DNA of 64,000 bases from Nostoc sp. LEGE 06077. Lineage in GTDB: Bacteria > Cyanobacteriota > Cyanobacteriia > Cyanobacteriales > Nostocaceae. Each line of letters opens with the position of its first letter. Within the stretch, counting starts at the first letter, position 1. The translations under genes were made by a program, and so were the position numbers. The notes beneath the pieces are model-generated. The model did not search any database. It worked only from the letters and a program-made list of their open reading frames with translations, and was not told the DNA's origin. This document shows positions 1-8,347 of the stretch, piece by piece. The stretch is taken from the NCBI RefSeq assembly GCF_015207705.1, contig NZ_JADEWI010000021.1, positions 24,629 to 88,628 of the forward strand, read 5' to 3'.

Positions 1-1
1 C

Positions 2-625
2 AACCCATCTGTAGAACTACCTCCCAATGCTAAAGGTAAACTCGATGTCGGCGGTGCAGTAGGCAGTGGCTACCTCTATGTTGTTCGAGATATTGGTTAT
101 GGTTATCCCTACTCCAGTACGGTAGAGCTTGTGTCTGGAGAAATCGGTGATGATGTGGCGCATTATCTAGTAAATTCTGAACAAACACCTTCAGCTTTGG
201 TTTTAGGCGTATTCGTGGGTGCCGGTGGAGTGACTGCTGCGGGAGGGTTATTAGTACAAGTTTTACCAAAAGCCGCCAGAGATGAAGCCTTAGTCGCAAC
301 TTTAGAATCACGGGTGGCTGCCTTATCAGGATTTACCCCATTGTTGCAAGCAGGTAAAACACTACCAGAAATTTTTGGTGATCTTTTAGGCGATATGGGT
401 TTGTCGATATTTCCTGAAACCCAGATGTTGCGCTTTCATTGTGGTTGCTCTTTTGATCGAGTGCTAGGCGCACTTAAGATGTTAGGGGAAGCAGAATTAC
501 AAGACATGATTGTAAAAGATAATGGCGCTGAGGCTATTTGTGATTTTTGTGGCAGAGTTTATGAGGCAAATAGTGATCAATTAGCTCAGTTGATTGTTGA
601 TTTACAAGCAGAATCTTCTGTTTGA
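2..625 (+). CDS. hslO: Hsp33 family redox-regulated molecular chaperone, C-terminal part
   Basis: The left edge of the window cuts this gene. The frame is open from base 2 with no stop, so the real start lies outside. Hsp33 is a cytosolic holdase chaperone activated by oxidation and unfolding of its zinc-binding C-terminal domain. The four zinc-ligand cysteines are present in the expected arrangement, a CxC pair (HCGCSFDRV) and about 30 residues later a CxxC pair (CDFCGRVY), close to the C terminus. The upstream part contains the conserved GxGYLYVVRD-like beta strands of the substrate-binding domain. The gene ends with TGA and is followed by about 240 bases without a gene. An internal GTG at 131 could be mistaken for the start, but homology continues upstream of it. 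Confidence 0.93.
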   Translation, partial: NPSVELPPNAKGKLDVGGAVGSGYLYVVRDIGYGYPYSSTVELVSGEIGDDVAHYLVNSEQTPSALVLGVFVGAGGVTAAGGLLVQVLPKAARDEALVATLESRVAALSGFTPLLQAGKTLPEIFGDLLGDMGLSIFPETQMLRFHCGCSFDRVLGALKMLGEAELQDMIVKDNGAEAICDFCGRVYEANSDQLAQLIVDLQAESSV

Positions 626-867
626 GAATACAGTATAAAATAACACTGAATTTTCTAAAGGTTAAAGGTATACCAGGAGAAAGTTCAGATAAACAGTAGC
701 TTTTTAACAATGAGAAAGTTACTATGGCAACAACCGAATTATTGACATAGAGCTTCTTAATGGTACAAGCAGCCCCCAGATTTATCTGTGGGGTAAATCT
801 AAAATCCAAAATCCAAAATTGTTTGGCCTAGAGCCGATCGCTATTTAATAAATTTTTGGTGTGAGAG

Positions 868-2928
868 ATGACAGAGCGGGATATTCCAGAAGGTTGGTCT
901 CCAGCCAGAGCCAGAGAGCCAGATCACACAAACCGAACACCAAATATCGGTGAAACTCAAGCATTTGGCATCCCAGCTACTGGTTCTAACTCTAAGTCAG
1001 TGAAGCAACAAACAGAAAATAACTCGGAAGAATTACCGATAAAAGATCATCATTCCGCCGAAACCAGTTCGCCCAGCAAACGTTCTAGACCATTGCGACG
1101 CTGGATGAAAAGTTGGTTGTTATGGTCGATATTGTTAGCGTTAATTCCTGGCAGTATAGGGTTTATCGCAATGGCAATGCTGCTGAAATTGCCTGCGGCC
1201 CCTAACTGCCCATCTATTTTTTGGCCGTTAGCTAGTGCATCAGTGCGGCTACATTGCGCTCAGTTAGCGGCTTCTAAGCAGACAGTCAATGATTTATTAC
1301 AAGCGATCGCCCTAGTTAAACAGTTACCACAAAACCATCCTCTGCGGGGAGAAATTGATCGGTTTGTGGAAGATTGGTCGCGGGATATTTTACAGTTAGC
1401 CGATCAAAGTTTTCAAGCGGGAGATTTAGAAGAAGCGATCGCCACAGCCCAGAAAATTCCTCAAGACTTGCCTGCATATAAATTAGTTGACGAGAAAATT
1501 GCCAAGTGGGAATCTATTTGGTCTAAAGCCGATGAACTTTATCAAGCAGTACAACAAGAATTGCAGCAAAGACGTTGGCAATCCGCCTCGCTGCTGGCAG
1601 CGAAATTACTGCGTGTAGATAACAAATACTGGTCAAGTACTAAGTATGATCAAATCAACCGATTGATTGTATCGGTGCGGGAAGATGGAGATAAGTTAGA
1701 TAAAGCTGATAGTTTAGCAAAAACCAAAGTAGTAGATAACTTATTAGAAGCAATTAAAATTGCCGAATCGATTGGCAAAGACAGCTATTTCTATCAAAAA
1801 GCCCAGGAGTCGATTCCTTTATTTGGTCGCAAAATGTTGGAATTAGCGCAAGCTAAGATGGATGCACGGGATGCAGATGCAGCCTTAGATATTGCCAGAC
1901 AAATTCCTGATATCACCAAATTACAAGCGGATATTGAAGACTTTATTTCTTTAGCAGATGCCCAAAGAAGCGCTTGGTTAGGTACAGTTTCCAGTTTAGA
2001 AACAGCGATCGCCCAAGCACAAGAAATTGATCCTTCCCGCGCCAACTATAACAAAGCACAACAGTTAATTAACCGTTGGCAACTGGAAATTGCCGATGTC
2101 ACCCGCCTGGAAAAAGCACGCACATTAGCTGGTCAAGGTACAATTAACGATTTAGCCGCAGCAATCATTCAAGCCCAGCAGATTCCTTCTAACAATCCGC
2201 GTGGTTCAGAAGCTAGAGAAGAAGTAGGCCGTTGGCAAGCTCAAGTTGAGACAATTGAAGACCGTCCCTACTTAGAACGTGCCGAACAAATAGCATTACT
2301 AGAGGATATCAACTCTTTGCAAGCCGCTATCTCCGAAGCCAGCCAAATTCGGCGGGGTCGGGCATTATACCCAGAAGCACGCAAAAGAATTAACAGTTGG
2401 ACAGCTAAAGTACAACGCATCCAAGACCAGCCATACTTAGATCAGGCGCGAGATTTAGCTCAAACTGGAGATTTAAATGCTGCTATTAATGCAGCACAAA
2501 CAATTGCATCTTCTGGAAGAGCGCTGTCTGGTGAAGCCCAAGCAGCTATCGATGATTGGCGAGGACAAATTCGCGCTAAAGATAACTGGAAAAAAGCTAG
2601 AGAAGTTGCAGTTGTGGGTACACCAGATGCGTTAGTTGAGGCAATTCGTTTAGCCAATAAAGTACCAAGTAGTAATATCCTCCGCTTAGATGCAAATGTC
2701 GCTATTGACCAATGGAGTCAACAGTTACTAGACATTGCTCGCTCTCAAAGTAGTTCTAATCTCAGCAAAGCCATTGAAACTGCTCAGTTGATTCCTAGAG
2801 GTACAACTGCTTACAACACAGCACAAGAACAAATCAGAAATTGGCAGCAATTGTTGAGTCCTCAACCAGTACCTCAACCTGAACCTTTGTTACCTCAGTC
2901 ATCAACTCCAGAAGGTACTAATTTGTAG
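868..2928 (+). CDS. Membrane-anchored helical-repeat protein of unknown function
   Basis: I do not recognise a characterised family. The 686-residue protein has a polar N terminus of about 85 residues, one strong hydrophobic helix (roughly residues 87-110) after an Arg/Lys-rich stretch, and a long alpha-helical C-terminal part predicted outside the membrane. That part consists of about ten degenerate repeats of about 50-55 residues with the pattern L..AI..AQ.IP....Y..A...I..W, for example EEAIATAQKIP, ETAIAQAQEID, AAAIIQAQQIP and KAIETAQLIP. This suggests a TPR-like or other alpha-solenoid. The last 25 residues are Pro/Gln-rich. Similar cyanobacterial proteins tend to be labelled chromosome segregation ATPase, but I see no Walker motif, so that name is not supported. 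The start is the ATG that follows a purine-rich stretch (GTGTGAGAG). Confidence 0.8.
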   Translation: MTERDIPEGWSPARAREPDHTNRTPNIGETQAFGIPATGSNSKSVKQQTENNSEELPIKDHHSAETSSPSKRSRPLRRWMKSWLLWSILLALIPGSIGFIAMAMLLKLPAAPNCPSIFWPLASASVRLHCAQLAASKQTVNDLLQAIALVKQLPQNHPLRGEIDRFVEDWSRDILQLADQSFQAGDLEEAIATAQKIPQDLPAYKLVDEKIAKWESIWSKADELYQAVQQELQQRRWQSASLLAAKLLRVDNKYWSSTKYDQINRLIVSVREDGDKLDKADSLAKTKVVDNLLEAIKIAESIGKDSYFYQKAQESIPLFGRKMLELAQAKMDARDADAALDIARQIPDITKLQADIEDFISLADAQRSAWLGTVSSLETAIAQAQEIDPSRANYNKAQQLINRWQLEIADVTRLEKARTLAGQGTINDLAAAIIQAQQIPSNNPRGSEAREEVGRWQAQVETIEDRPYLERAEQIALLEDINSLQAAISEASQIRRGRALYPEARKRINSWTAKVQRIQDQPYLDQARDLAQTGDLNAAINAAQTIASSGRALSGEAQAAIDDWRGQIRAKDNWKKAREVAVVGTPDALVEAIRLANKVPSSNILRLDANVAIDQWSQQLLDIARSQSSSNLSKAIETAQLIPRGTTAYNTAQEQIRNWQQLLSPQPVPQPEPLLPQSSTPEGTNL

Positions 2929-3002
2929 GAGTGGGGAGTAGGAAAATACTCAATATCAGAGTTTATATATCCTGAAGATTTTTTTCCTACTCCCAATTCA
3001 AA

Positions 3003-3953
3003 CTAATTCAAGAACACTGAACCGTTTTGTTGAATTCGCATAGCTTTAGTATCTTGAGCTAAGTCAGTAGCTTCATTCAAAGTTACTTCTAACATTCCTG
3101 ATTGTTCAGCAGAAGCTTGGGGTGTGACTAACAATAGTCCGCCGTCTTCGCGTTGGAATGTGACAGTAACTGGGACGCTGATACCTTGTAACATCACATT
3201 TGACTTACCTTCTAGCGATCGCGCTTCTGTATCGCCAATAACTTGGTAAGTTACTCTAGCACCAGTAGCGTTAATCAAATTCACATCAACTTTACCATTA
3301 GCAAGAGCGATCGTTGCACTAGGCATTTGTTGTTGAGATGCTGAAGGGGTTTGATTTGTGGTCGTTCCACCTGTAGAAACCGGCGGATTTACAGGTACAC
3401 CTTGACTAGATGTTTCCCCTTGAGATGGTACGGTAGTTTGAGGTGTCATAGTTCCACTGGTAGAACTTTGCGGAGTTACAGGTACACCTTGATTAGAAAT
3501 GTTCCCTTGCGGTTGCTGTCCTTGTGAGAAAGCGTTAGGTGGACACCCTTGTGGTACGAGATTTCTACTGTTGAAGGGTTCTTCGTAGAAAACTCGTGGG
3601 CAAGGATTAAGTGTAGTAGCACCAGCCTGGGGTGTTTCTCCACCTACACCTGTTTGGTATGGACTAGATGTAGGCGTAGCACCTGCACGAGGAAGAAGCC
3701 CTTGATTAGCTAGTCGTTGAGTGAGTGCATTAGGCGGACATCCTTGTGGTACGACAACTCGGCTATTGTGTGGCTCTTCATAAAAAATACTAGGGCAAGG
3801 GTTAACCTTAACCGTAGACTGCTGGGGTGTTACAGAAGTTGGTTGTTGAGCTAATGCTGTTTGAGAAATCGTAGGTACACTAATCAATAAACCTCCACAA
3901 ACAGCGCCGAATATTTCAGTAAACTTGCGTAATTTTTGATAAGTCATATTCAT
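3003..3953 (-). CDS. Secreted protein with duplicated Cys motif and Gln/Thr/Pro-rich linker
   Basis: This is a 316-residue unknown protein. The N terminus has a signal peptide (basic start, hydrophobic stretch GAVCGGLLISVP, cleavage after TALAQ). The mature part has two copies of a motif of about 30 residues: NPCPSIFYEEPHNSR followed by VVPQGCPPNA near residues 50-80, and NPCPRVFYEEPFNSR followed by LVPQGCPPNA near 115-145. Each copy carries two cysteines that could form a disulphide. A low-complexity linker of Thr, Gln, Ser and Pro follows. The last 110 residues look like a compact beta-rich domain. Export to periplasm or surface is inferred from the signal peptide. It is convergent with the helical-repeat gene, about 75 bases away. 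No known catalytic motif is visible. Confidence 0.78.
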   Translation of the reverse strand: MNMTYQKLRKFTEIFGAVCGGLLISVPTISQTALAQQPTSVTPQQSTVKVNPCPSIFYEEPHNSRVVVPQGCPPNALTQRLANQGLLPRAGATPTSSPYQTGVGGETPQAGATTLNPCPRVFYEEPFNSRNLVPQGCPPNAFSQGQQPQGNISNQGVPVTPQSSTSGTMTPQTTVPSQGETSSQGVPVNPPVSTGGTTTNQTPSASQQQMPSATIALANGKVDVNLINATGARVTYQVIGDTEARSLEGKSNVMLQGISVPVTVTFQREDGGLLLVTPQASAEQSGMLEVTLNEATDLAQDTKAMRIQQNGSVFLN

Positions 3954-4357
3954 TCTTAACTCCTGAGTAAATTGAGAATTAATTGTCTGGAAACTTTATA
4001 AAGAAATGAATTCAACACTTTTAGTATTAGTTGGTGACGATAACATTTATATTGATTTGATAGGCTAATCAACATAAATTTGATGTATTCACTTCCCTGT
4101 TTTTATATAAGCTCAATACAAATGATACTTATTAATAAGTCTGATTTAATGGTTTTTTTGGACTTACAATCATTAAATTTAATTGTTAACTTGTTTTTGT
4201 ATATCTAGCTAAAGTGTTGAAATATCAAGAATCAAATTACTTCTAGAGTGGGATATTAGCAATTGCATTAAAAATTTTATAAATAAGACTTGAGTTATAA
4301 ATTGCAAGTAAATTACAATTCATAACCCAAAAATTTTAGCCAGCTATATTGAAGAAT

Positions 4358-4429
4358 CTAAGCTTCTTCCCAAAGTTGGCGAACCCTATCTGGTAGCCAA
4401 CTAGCAATTTCTTCAATTCTCTCTGAATA
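4358..4429 (-). pseudogene. Remnant of a DUF2267 gene (C-terminal 23 codons)
   Basis: Read on the minus strand, this short stretch encodes SERIEEIASWLPDRVRQLWEEA and a TAG stop. The functional neighbour on the plus strand ends in SEERIQEIAGWLPDRIRELWEQA, so about 18 of 22 residues are shared. An in-frame TAA lies just upstream (4430-4432), so no gene remains. It is a relic of a second, inverted copy or of a lost paralogue. I see nothing else in the 604-base gap 3954-4557, which is very A+T rich. Confidence 0.7.
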
Positions 4430-4557
4430 TTATTCGTGAGATTTCTAACTTTTGGATAGATAGTATCTTGAACTTCTGGATGAGACTAAGTGTTTTTGAT
4501 TTGTGCGACCTTACATAAGTAAGCATAAAGACTCAAAATTAAGAAGCACAAAAAACA

Positions 4558-5097
4558 ATGCCAGATCAAACATTTAGAACAAACATTCCAGAAGTTGACC
4601 CAACGGAGATTGAAGATTCTCGAACTGCGATCGCCGACGAACACCGCTCCTTCCTAGAAAAGGTTATGGTTAAAGCCGGATTTGCAGATTTGTATGACGC
4701 AAGAGACTTTAGCGAAGTTGTGTTTCGCGTCATGCGCGACTTAATGACGACAGATGCCATTGATCGCGTTGAGTCAGAGCTACATCATGAAGCTGTGCCT
4801 ACGGACGAGAAAGCACTCCAAATGGAAGTTGCTGAACTTTGGAAAGATACCAATCCAATTGTGAGATTCTTAAGTCGAGTACGTCAACCTTTGAGAGGGC
4901 CGGCTCCAATTGGAATTGATTCCAATCTATTTCTTACCAGAGTTGCCAATGAAGGAGGACTACCCGGAACAGTAAACCGAGATGAGGCAATTAAAGCTGT
5001 CTTCTCTGCTACCAAAGACGAACTTTCCGAAGAGCGGATTCAGGAAATTGCTGGCTGGCTCCCCGATCGTATCCGTGAGCTTTGGGAACAAGCTTAA
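4558..5097 (+). CDS. DUF2267 domain-containing protein
   Basis: The 179-residue protein is acidic, predicted soluble and all-alpha. It resembles the DUF2267 family, whose biochemical function is not established. It has two related halves. The first carries FLEKVMVKAGFADLYDARDF, then an RVMRDLM helix. The second has FLTRVANEGGLP, then DEAIKAVFSATKDELSEERI and the C-terminal GWLPDRIRELW. This tandem helical architecture is typical of the family. The ATG at 4558 is the only sensible start. It is monocistronic: a terminator follows, and a decayed inverted copy of its 3' end lies about 130 bases upstream. Confidence 0.85.
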   Translation: MPDQTFRTNIPEVDPTEIEDSRTAIADEHRSFLEKVMVKAGFADLYDARDFSEVVFRVMRDLMTTDAIDRVESELHHEAVPTDEKALQMEVAELWKDTNPIVRFLSRVRQPLRGPAPIGIDSNLFLTRVANEGGLPGTVNRDEAIKAVFSATKDELSEERIQEIAGWLPDRIRELWEQA

Positions 5098-5117
5098 TTA
5101 AAAGCCAAAAAAAGTCT

Positions 5118-5155
5118 AGTCTGTTTGTGGATGATTATCTCAAACAGGCTTTTTG
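5118..5155 (+). terminator. Rho-independent terminator of the DUF2267 gene
   Basis: The stem AGTCTGTTTG (5118-5127) pairs with CAAACAGGCT (5141-5150), with one G-U pair and a 13-base loop, and is followed by a T run. It lies 20 bases after the stop codon. Confidence 0.8.
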
Positions 5156-5197
5156 TATAAAAATTTATTAATATTACAGTAAACAATAGATTAAAAT

Positions 5198-6622
5198 TTA
5201 AGACTCTAGAGTTATAGGTAGAGTGACAATGAAAGTTGTACCTTTTCCGATGGTACTTTCAACTTGAATTTGACCTTGGTGATGTTCAACAATAGCTTGA
5301 GCGATCGCTAGTCCTAATCCTGAACCTGTAGCACTGTCAGTCGCTGTACTTCCACTTTTTTTATGCGTACGTGCAGGATCTACCCGGTAAAAGCGGTCAA
5401 ATAAACGTGGCAATGCTTCTGTAGGAATACCAACTCCGTTATCACTTACTTTAATTTGTAACTGAGCAGTACTAACGCGCATTCTGGAAACGCGGCTGAT
5501 TCCTTCTTGGCGTGCCAACTCTACGTTTACCTTGCCACCAGCCGGAGTATGCTGTAAAGCATTACTAATTAAGTTTGTCAATAGTCTGACGAGTTGATCC
5601 CAATTACCTGCTAGTGTGAACCAATTTTCTAATAATTCGGGGCTAGTGTCAGCAACAGGAGGATCAACTAAGTTTAAATTCAAAGCAATGCCTTTTTCAC
5701 TGGCTAGAAGTTGCTGTTCTTCGATAACTTCCATCAACAAGGCATCTAAAGGACAAGGAGAGAATGTATCTTTACTGATACCGCTATCTTGTCGTGCTAA
5801 AAATAATAAATCATTAACCAACTTACCTAAGCGTTGTGTCAGTCGTTCCACTACCTTTAACTGCTGACGATAGTTGGTAGAAGTACTCACTTCTGTTTCT
5901 ACTAACTCTAATTCACTCAGGGCGACTTGCACATTAGTTTGAATTAAAGTAATGGGACTTCTCAGTTCATGGGAAGCATCAGCGGTGAATTGCTTGAGTC
6001 TTTGATAAGAATCACCTACTGGTTCCATTGCTTTCCCAGAAAGAAACCAGCCACTTGCAGCTACAGATACTAACATTAACCAAATCCCCAGTGCTAAATC
6101 CAAAATTAGCTGGCGGCTGGGTTTAGTAACTTCAAACCAAGGATGACTTACACGCAGATATCCTAAGACTTGTCGGCCAAATTCCACGCGCTGGGTTACT
6201 TGACGCAACGATAGTTCTGAGTCTCCCCATTGGTCTTGTTTAGGTACACGGACTGTTTCACCAGTATGATTACCGTGAATAGGGATATTGAGAGGTTCTG
6301 ATAAAGTCGACCAAAGTAATTTTCCTGTAGGACTAAACCATTCCAAGTCAATGTGGTCATCCTCTACATTATTGGCATTGTTGCGAAAGCTGGCTTCTAC
6401 ATTGATGCGGTGTTTATTAGTTTCATTATTTACTGGCTCAATCACAAGCGATCGCTCTACAATTTCCACCACATGATTTAAAGTATCGTCAATTCGCTCC
6501 ACCAACGTACTACGGACATATAAATAAACACCACTGGCAAACAGTAATAATAACACCGCTGTTACGGCAGTGTACCAAATAGCCAGCCGACGACGAGTAG
6601 CTTGAAACATACTTGCAACCAA
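5198..6622 (-). CDS. Sensor histidine kinase (two transmembrane helices, orphan)
   Basis: This is a 474-residue inner-membrane sensor. The order is a short cytoplasmic start, TM1 (about residues 15-36), a periplasmic sensor region of about 135 residues, TM2 (about 173-195), a HisKA domain with phospho-acceptor His near residue 218 (SHELRSPI), and a HATPase domain with N box (LISNALQHTP), G1 (DNGVGIP) and G2 (GSGLGLAIA). It resembles the OmpR-partner class of cyanobacterial kinases such as RppB/NrsS. A canonical HAMP is not obvious after TM2. No response regulator adjoins it; the upstream neighbour is a pilus-like gene in the opposite direction. The partner must therefore be encoded elsewhere, and the signal is unknown. 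Confidence 0.9.
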   Translation of the reverse strand: MVASMFQATRRRLAIWYTAVTAVLLLLFASGVYLYVRSTLVERIDDTLNHVVEIVERSLVIEPVNNETNKHRINVEASFRNNANNVEDDHIDLEWFSPTGKLLWSTLSEPLNIPIHGNHTGETVRVPKQDQWGDSELSLRQVTQRVEFGRQVLGYLRVSHPWFEVTKPSRQLILDLALGIWLMLVSVAASGWFLSGKAMEPVGDSYQRLKQFTADASHELRSPITLIQTNVQVALSELELVETEVSTSTNYRQQLKVVERLTQRLGKLVNDLLFLARQDSGISKDTFSPCPLDALLMEVIEEQQLLASEKGIALNLNLVDPPVADTSPELLENWFTLAGNWDQLVRLLTNLISNALQHTPAGGKVNVELARQEGISRVSRMRVSTAQLQIKVSDNGVGIPTEALPRLFDRFYRVDPARTHKKSGSTATDSATGSGLGLAIAQAIVEHHQGQIQVESTIGKGTTFIVTLPITLES

Positions 6623-7061
6623 AATCTACTTAAGTAGATTTATTGAGAACATTAACTAATAGCTAAAAATATCGTAGATTACTAGACTTTATGGCTAAAA
6701 AGTTCCATAAGAGCCAATTAAATTGAGTCTACATTATCAATTTAGAAGTTGATTTAATAAAAACTTTACATCTTTCTCCTAATTTTAACTCATAAACTGC
6801 TTGATCTAAGGCTAGATAACCCGACTTAACAATAGTAATTTCACCGTCGACAAAGATATATTAATTAAGTTTATATCGATATACTTAGGCAGAAATTAGC
6901 ATAAATAATTTCTATTTTTACAGTAGCTTTATAGAGAATTATCTACAAGGGAAATATATGTAAAATGCGTAGACTTTGGTAAATTCTCTGAGGTGCTATT
7001 TTTGCTACAACGGCTACATTGATTTTGTCATCTTTTTCTAAAGAGTAATTATTTAGCCCCC
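6623..7061. other. 439-base divergent intergenic region, no gene seen
   Basis: This A+T-rich gap separates the sensor kinase (minus) from the first pilus-like subunit (plus), so it should contain both promoters. I find no coding frame, RNA gene or strong hairpin. It is the only plausible place for the promoter of the four-gene chaperone-usher-like locus. Confidence 0.5.
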
Positions 7062-7667
7062 ATGAAAAAGAACTTCTTTTTAGCAGCATTTACTCTAGGC
7101 GCAGTTTCTCTGGCGAATACTTTATTATCTGCGCCTGCTAGAGCCGTTTCTGTTGATGTTCCACTCCAAGTTGAAGTTCCAGAAGTTATTTACATCCAAA
7201 CTTACAAAAGCCTGACTTTTAGACCTACTAGCGCAGAGTATCTCGGATCTGCCGCACCTGTGAATGATACTGATGGATTCTTTTCTTCAGACGGTACTAT
7301 TACTACACTTCCTGCCCCTAACGGTACTTTAACTCCCACTACAGGAGATATCACAACAGGAGATATTTTAATTTATAGAATTTGGGGTACTAGTACTGGT
7401 GGTAACGGTCAGATTCAGCACTCTGTTGAATTTAACGGTGGCACCACTGGAACGCTTTATCTTGGTGGTGATACGGCCTCTAGCTCTAATGTAGGTGTGA
7501 CAATCAGCGCACTTGGTGGAACTGCGACAGCACCAGGGCTTGATGTAACGAACGCAACTCCCATTGAAGGATCTGTAGCATTTACATTTAACTTCGCAAA
7601 CGCCTCATCAGCTGGTACTTACTCTAATCCTAATGAATATTTGACCATCACAGCTACGGGTATTTAG
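7062..7667 (+). CDS. Secreted beta-rich subunit of a chaperone-usher-like system (subunit 1)
   Basis: The 201-residue protein has a clear signal peptide (MKKNFFLAAFTLGAVSLANT, cleavage after APARA). The mature part is small, rich in Thr, Gly and Ser, lacks cysteine and is predicted all-beta. It ends in the alternating pattern SAGTYSNPNEYLTITATGI, which resembles the last strand of fimbrial and spore-coat-U-like subunits. The assignment as a pilus or surface-fibre subunit rests mainly on context: a second secreted subunit, a PapD-like chaperone and an usher-like protein follow on the same strand. It may be an outer-membrane-exported structural protein, and the polymer has not been shown. The ATG at 7062 directly precedes the signal peptide. 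Confidence 0.75.
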   Translation: MKKNFFLAAFTLGAVSLANTLLSAPARAVSVDVPLQVEVPEVIYIQTYKSLTFRPTSAEYLGSAAPVNDTDGFFSSDGTITTLPAPNGTLTPTTGDITTGDILIYRIWGTSTGGNGQIQHSVEFNGGTTGTLYLGGDTASSSNVGVTISALGGTATAPGLDVTNATPIEGSVAFTFNFANASSAGTYSNPNEYLTITATGI

Positions 7668-7818
7668 ACATCATATATTTTGACCTTGAGTTGTTTCTCA
7701 ACAAAAGCCAAAAATAAACAGTTATGGCTGAGAGCAAAATTACCATATTAATTTAATTGCTCTTCCCGAAACTTATTATCTCAAGGTCATTTTCTGAATT
7801 AGTTTGGGTAAGCATCTG

Positions 7819-8328
7819 ATGAACCGACTATTATTTCTCAGTACATTTTTGTCTGTATTTCTGTTGGCTCAACCCAAAACTTTTGGGCAATTAGGTTTAC
7901 CTGGTAATACCCTAACTCTAGACAAAATTGAAGTCACTGATATTTTTTCGGCAGGTTCTAATCAAGTCAACGATGGCATAATCAGCAAATCATCAATTAG
8001 TCCATCCTTAACCGCACCTTCACTGACTACAACAGTGAATCGTACAGTCTCAAACATTTGGAGACTAGAACTTGATGCGAATCAAGATGAAAATCAAATA
8101 TCTGTTAGTTATGGTTTGAATTCAGATCAGGGAACTACTAATAGTCTGAGTAAAGGAGGTATTAGTGAACAAATCAAAGTTTCTATTACTCCTATTAACC
8201 CAACTATAGATCCCAATTCTGCCAAGAGAATTCTACAGGGAGGAGCTATCTTTAACTTAGACTTTTCCGATATCAAAATTCCCGGTGTTTATTCAGGCAC
8301 ATTAACTATCACTTTTACCGGGATTTAA
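7819..8328 (+). CDS. Secreted beta-rich subunit of a chaperone-usher-like system (subunit 2)
   Basis: The 169-residue protein has a signal peptide (MNRLLFLSTFLSVFLLAQP, cleavage near KTFG). A TTG 15 bases upstream would add five residues, but the ATG fits the signal peptide better. The mature protein is Ser/Thr/Asn-rich, lacks cysteine and ends in IPGVYSGTLTITFTGI, very like the last strand of subunit 1. It therefore probably belongs to the same fold and accepts or donates a strand in the same fibre. It lies about 150 bases after subunit 1 and 19 bases before the chaperone gene, which suggests cotranscription with the latter. The function is inferred from context, not from a recognised family match. 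Confidence 0.72.
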   Translation: MNRLLFLSTFLSVFLLAQPKTFGQLGLPGNTLTLDKIEVTDIFSAGSNQVNDGIISKSSISPSLTAPSLTTTVNRTVSNIWRLELDANQDENQISVSYGLNSDQGTTNSLSKGGISEQIKVSITPINPTIDPNSAKRILQGGAIFNLDFSDIKIPGVYSGTLTITFTGI

Positions 8329-8347
8329 ATCTTCACTCAATCAACCA

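Noticed and set aside
868..2928. Chromosome segregation ATPase
   Set aside because: No Walker A, Walker B or SMC hinge can be seen; the protein has one membrane helix and a helical-repeat region.
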